Assembly (NCBI GenBank): GCA_964019415.1
Contig: OZ025878.1
Coordinates: 4,406,512 to 4,470,511, forward strand
Direction of reading: 5' to 3'
From: Ianthella basta
Lineage: Eukaryota > Porifera > Demospongiae > Verongiida > Ianthellidae
Length of the DNA stretch: 64,000 nucleotides
In this document: positions 60,801 to 64,000 of the stretch, piece by piece
Layout: each line of letters opens with the position of its first letter
How positions within the stretch are numbered: the stretch's first letter is position 1
Made by a program: the position numbers and the translations under genes
The notes under the pieces: model-generated
What the model saw: only the letters and a program-made list of their open reading frames with translations
What the model was told of the DNA's origin: nothing
Database searches by the model: none

Positions 60801-63566
60801 CAACAACCCTTACCTCACACCATAGGACCAGCTAACCAATGCCAAAGTTAGAAAGTGATGTAGGACAAGAACAGCAAAGTCCTTTCTCTTGGTGTTGATG
60901 AAGAGGGTGGTGAATAGGAAGTGGGAGTAGAAGCCCAACTGAAACATGTACAGCCAGTACACGGCTGGTTCCACTTGCCCATGGCGCTCCCACCCTGCAA
61001 GAAGAAAGGGTAGAAAGTAGTAAACGAGCTAACATTGTTTATAGCACATACCAGACGCCACGCTCATGGTGTCTATTTAGGAATGTGCCCAATAAAAATG
61101 ACTACTCCTATCTTAATGTATTATTTGCATACATTATAACTGCCACAGTTAAGCATGGCAGGTAATCCATCTAGGATGGCATACTTGTGCACCATACTCT
61201 GCACCATCTTCTAAGAAAGGGGCATTAGTTAGTGCAAGTATTAATCTGATGTAGCCATAGTCCCTAGGGTACTATGCAGAAAGTATATAACTACTGTAGT
61301 GTAATAAAATTTTCATTTAAAAGTAAAAGGGATGTAGGAATGGCCAGCAGAAAGAAACATGGAAACAAGCAACCTTAACTCAGCACTATAATAAACAGCA
61401 TTTCTGTGGAGTTCCCTCTGCAATTCCTAATTTGCTTGCAGCTACTTTCCTTGTAGCTAGCTAGTTTCCTGTAGCTACAAGAAAACTAGGAATGCAGAGT
61501 GAACTCCACAGAAATATGGTTCACTACAAACCTGAGTTAAGGTTGCTTGCTTCCATGCTTTTTCTGCTGGCCATTTCTAAATCCCTTTTAATTTTAAGGA
61601 AATTTTTTATTACACTAGTTACAGTGCTTTTGGGCCAGTTGTCCTAACTAAATGGTTACAATCAGTTATTGGCAACTGACAACAGAGCTAGGGACATCAT
61701 TCTGTCAAGACCTTCAATATACCGGGCACCATTGACAGAAGTGACTGTGTGTGTGTGGTTTCAATAGCAGCACCTGTATCCCATGTTCTCCCAACGTACC
61801 ACTCCAGTGAGAGGCCAGGTTAGTAAAGAGTCCCCTTGGATTGGTGAGCACAACGTACAGAGCCCAGAGCCAAGCAATGGTGTACATGGTGAAACCAAAG
61901 GCACTCTCTGGAAACTTCTTTGCAGCATCGGCCTCCATCTTCACCCACTTGGGGATTTGCTGCAAGGCAAGGCATAGATACCACAAGTAGAGACAGGAGG
62001 ACAAGTATAAACGACAATTTGCTCAATACTCTAATATCAGTTCATTGTTCCAAGAAAAGTGAGAAAAGCTCTGGTAAAGAGGGACAGTAGTTCTCCTTAC
62101 TTTTGATGCCAAGTGTTACTCATTAAGAAAAACAGTGTGATCTGTTGGGGTCCCAGGATTCTTCAGACACTACATGTCTGCCAATTACTGGCTCACACAT
62201 GAATGTACTGTTGGGTGGTACAGCGGATTCACGCAATCTTGCAACAGGTTCCAAATCCTTGGGTAGTCATTACTTAAGATACAAACTGTGTGACATCATA
62301 GTTGTGTAAATTTTGGCTCGTAACCTAGGTAATAACTACCCACAGTTTGGGAATCTGTTGCAAGATTGCGTAAATCCGCTGTATGGGAAATCCAATACTG
62401 ACATTCAGAATGACAAAAATGTCATGATCTACTGGTATACAGTGAATGTACATATACAAAGAGGCTACTCATCTAGTTGCCAACTTGGCAAATGTAAAAC
62501 ATACCCTATTTCTTAACACTAGTGTAAAGACTGGGAGCTTTGGACGACAGTGAATGCAATCGGCTAATAACCAGAAGGTTGCAATAATTAAAAAGGGCAG
62601 TTGGACAAGGAAGAAAATCTGGAAATTGAAATCTCTCTCTCTAACAACAGCAAAGATGGGTGATTCTGACCAGTGGAAGAATCTTTGCAGTCTGTTAATC
62701 ATTATCCCTGGGCGTTAGGGGAGCTGACATCAAAAGTTCACCTGTGCGGGGCCTTTGACCCACCCTACTTTCTGGAAGCAGCCCTCTCAAACACAAATAC
62801 ACAGAAGGCACTCTCCCTCCCTCCTTCATGCGCACATGCATGCATGCATGTATGCACACACACATATACTGTACATGACCTTACACTCACCTTGAATAGT
62901 GTAAAGTCAATGAAAAAACGCAGTATTGTCAAAGCAATTGCAATGTACATGACATGTTTGACATCTTGCATGGTAAATAGGAAGTACTCTGACATCTGTG
63001 CGAAGAACACTTGAAAACTTGCAGACACATTGTCACGTGGCCAACGGGTGATAAGCTGAAGATGAAAGCAAAATCATATTCTAACGGTGAAAATCACACC
63101 ACAGTGTTAGAGTATGGCAGGGATGTGTGCATGCTGCCTGAGGGCATTCTTCCTGTCCATGAACACACTGCTATGGTATTCCCATATAATACAGTGGAGC
63201 ACAAAGTTAGTTGGGGGCGTTTACCGCCCCCGGGCTACACACACATACATACTACGCAACAGCAAGGTCTAATAATGGCATATGAGATTGCGTGTACATT
63301 GCAAAAGGGCCAAGAGCACTACAGGGACTCCTCGATCAAGGGAGCAAATGAACAGAGATGTTCGCGCGTGTTATAGGGAAGAGTGGGTGTAAAGTGTGGC
63401 GCGAAGTTATGAGAGTGAGAGACACTGCACACTAGCGTCGCCCAAAGTGAAGATCGCTTACCTCACTGTAGAAAGTTGTAGCAATCTTGGACATCACCTG
63501 AAGTGGGTTATCAAAAATTGGAGTAACGTAGGTCACATTGCGAAAGAGGGGTGCAGAGTCACACAT
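51846..63566 (-). CDS. Ceramide synthase B (TLC/Lag1 domain), seven exons
   Basis: Exons 63566-63462, 63055-62891, 61959-61800, 60994-60814, 57870-57709, 55661-55490 and 51938-51846 join in frame to give 345 residues. The phases are those of copy A. The catalytic region is intact: NTKRKDF, VLHHFLT and FLHDIGDVILEFGKM. One change from copy A is Gly for Ala in EFAKM. The N-terminus (MCDSAPLFRNVTYVTP) and the C-terminal exon (EEADDTREYDVAEKEK) parallel copy A, and it ends KKSK, again a KKxx-type ER signal. It would make ceramides in the ER. Its span of 11.7 kb, against 7.1 kb for copy A, is due to transposon insertions in the introns. Both copies look functional. Confidence 0.88.
52202..52500 (+). 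mobile_element. Non-autonomous Helitron, copy 2
   Basis: Begins TCTATATATAATTCAG after an A and ends CTAG before a T, with a GGGCGCCC palindrome just before the end. It shares TTCAGGCA, TTAAACTCTA and AGCAGC words with copy 1 at 20424-20990 but is only 299 bases long. It lies in intron 6 of ceramide synthase B. Confidence 0.75.
53150..53745 (+). pseudogene. Tyrosine recombinase fragment (DIRS-like or Crypton-like)
   Basis: One frame reads GKAPSTMETYLAALCFARL, typical of the SAM-like N-terminal domain of tyrosine recombinases. A second, frameshifted, stretch at about 53590-53730 reads RLLWAACCVRFFGFLRFREF and then LEDITFTKKRGTH, matching the catalytic-domain start with the conserved GFLRxxE. 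The later His-x-x-Arg and Tyr motifs are missing. It is a decayed copy in intron 6 of ceramide synthase B. Confidence 0.6.
53795..53890. repeat. Direct repeat, copy 1 (also 54690-54785)
   Basis: GGTC-GCTGC-CCCAT, AAAG-CAAGAAGT-GGTC-GACTAGGG and GAACCACCCCCTCTA recur in the same order at 54685-54785. The pair brackets 0.8 kb including the frames at 54375-54713. It may be the remains of long terminal repeats or a duplicated insert. Confidence 0.5.
53891..55489. other. Rest of ceramide synthase B intron 6, unassigned
   Basis: Two frames (54375-54713 and 54791-55216) are open but unrecognised. The second, with PSDDSFNPLSHVAHGTLKW, faintly resembles the end of an OTU protease domain of the kind carried by some transposons; this is too weak to call. 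Confidence 0.35.
56375..56640. mobile_element. Hairpin MITE family, copy 2 (uninterrupted)
   Basis: A 266-base element with long complementary arms (CTAGAAATA, TTTTCTACAAAAATA, GGATGTAGGGAT, GGCTGTTACACAG, GCATTAACCA). It serves as the empty-site reference for the insertion in copy 1 at 33359-33729. It lies in intron 5 of ceramide synthase B. Confidence 0.8.
58300..59160 (+). pseudogene. Mag/Gypsy-like LTR retrotransposon gag relic
   Basis: TGGTGTCAGAATTGGGA (58307) resembles the primer-binding region of metazoan Gypsy elements. Downstream, in shifting frames, are ARFNCHCQAVGQSAEQLITS, a matrix-like stretch LTLEKAKTLV and a Cys-rich segment with CPARDGECHNC that recalls a zinc knuckle. Many stops and shifts are present. 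Sequence to about 60100 may also belong to it, but no protease, RT or integrase was recognised. It lies in intron 4 of ceramide synthase B. Confidence 0.5.
61079..61127. repeat. Dispersed repeat family, copy 3 (truncated)
   Basis: AGGAATGTGCCCAATAAAAA followed by TGACTACTCC and TCTTAATGTATTA matches the start of 14590-14760 and then diverges. Confidence 0.6.
61292..61623. repeat. 332-bp long hairpin element
   Basis: Arms such as GTGTAATAAAATTTTC, GGCCAGCAGAAA, AACTCAG and TCTGTGGAGTTC pair with complements in reverse order across the whole length. It shares the GGATGTAGGAATGGC outer motif with the MITE at 56375-56640, so it may be a distant relative. It lies in intron 3 of ceramide synthase B. 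Confidence 0.7.
62221..62381. mobile_element. 161-bp TA-flanked MITE, copy 2
   Basis: Ends CAGCGGATTCACGCAATC and its near complement, TA on both sides, and the same 161-base length as 46317-46477. It lies in intron 2 of ceramide synthase B. Confidence 0.8.
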
Positions 63567-64000
63567 GGTGAGGTTTGGCGGGTCTGCTGTCGGCTGCCTT
63601 GGACTTCGGAAATCGCAGTCGCACTACAAGCGCGTTACATCGCGTTAAGGCACGTGCACATCCACCTAACGCCGTGGGCGTGTATACATATGACCTCGGC
63701 TCTATGTCTACTGACAGTTCACTCATCACACTGCTACAATTTATAACATCCTTGCATACTGCTCAAAAGAAAGATAGGCAAGGTAGGGAAATTGGCACCA
63801 GGCAGCATCAAATTCAGGACAACTTATGCCCTATTGTGGAGTTCCAGTGAAAGTCATAGCTAGCGATATCAATCAGTCGATCATTATTAAAGTGCACCAC
63901 ACCATGAGGTTAGGACACACAAAATGGTCCAATGTAGCACTAACACATGTCCGAGACAGAGAACAAAAAGAACACTGAGTCTGATCCACCCTCCACCCTC
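63567..64000. other. Upstream region of ceramide synthase B and repeat copy
   Basis: The first 100 bases are CpG-containing and probably hold the promoter. From about 63875 the sequence is copy 2 of the dispersed repeat at 14361-14500 (TCGATCATTATTAAAG, AAATGGTCCAATGTAGCACT). No gene was seen. Confidence 0.45.

Overview
The window reads as nuclear DNA of an early-branching animal, most likely a demosponge (inference). It has spliced genes with GT-AG introns, a phase-1 immunoglobulin-domain receptor, rhodopsin-like receptors without introns, a PEAK-family pseudokinase and a ceramide synthase pair. About two thirds of the sequence is introns, spacers and transposon debris. No bacterial-style operons, rRNA, tRNA or CRISPR arrays were seen. 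Exon joins were made by hand from splice signals and reading phase; no transcript or database was available.

Left part (1-16.2 kb): a probable divergent first exon on the minus strand (239-155) shares a short upstream region with a PEAK1/PRAG1-like pseudokinase (357-9323, two exons). The 5.9 kb intron of that gene holds an intact pogo/Tigger transposon with its inverted repeats. On the minus strand, two exons that join in phase 0 (14245-13085 and 12394-11573) encode an unusual protein: a TKL-like kinase, a heptad coiled coil and a six-bladed NHL propeller. A single-exon seven-helix receptor follows (16204-15218).

Middle part (16.2-37 kb): Penelope-like reverse transcriptase debris with hammerhead-ribozyme-like cores, a non-autonomous Helitron (20424-20990), an eight-exon Ig-domain receptor with a tyrosine-rich tail (21527-24988), a lipid-anchored AIG1/GIMAP-type GTPase (28802-30563), a TTAA-flanked Kolobok-like element (31231-33274) with a second element inside it, and two diverged copies of a CT-rich unit of unknown function (about 25.3-26.8 and 35.4-36.2 kb).

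Right part (37-64 kb, minus strand): two complete seven-exon ceramide synthase genes (44234-37165 and 63566-51846) with identical exon phases and, between them, a second copy of the seven-helix receptor (49232-48252). A LINE fragment split by a DNA transposon, itself carrying a MITE, lies in the spacer after the first of these. The introns of the second ceramide synthase gene have collected a Helitron, a tyrosine-recombinase (DIRS-like) fragment, a Mag/Gypsy gag relic and several hairpin MITEs.

Functionally, the genes fall into membrane lipid synthesis (ceramide synthases in the ER), cell-surface sensing (two seven-helix receptors and the Ig receptor) and cytoplasmic signalling (pseudokinase scaffold, kinase-NHL protein, membrane-tethered GTPase). 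Nothing shows that they act in one pathway. The most novel item is the kinase/coiled-coil/NHL gene.
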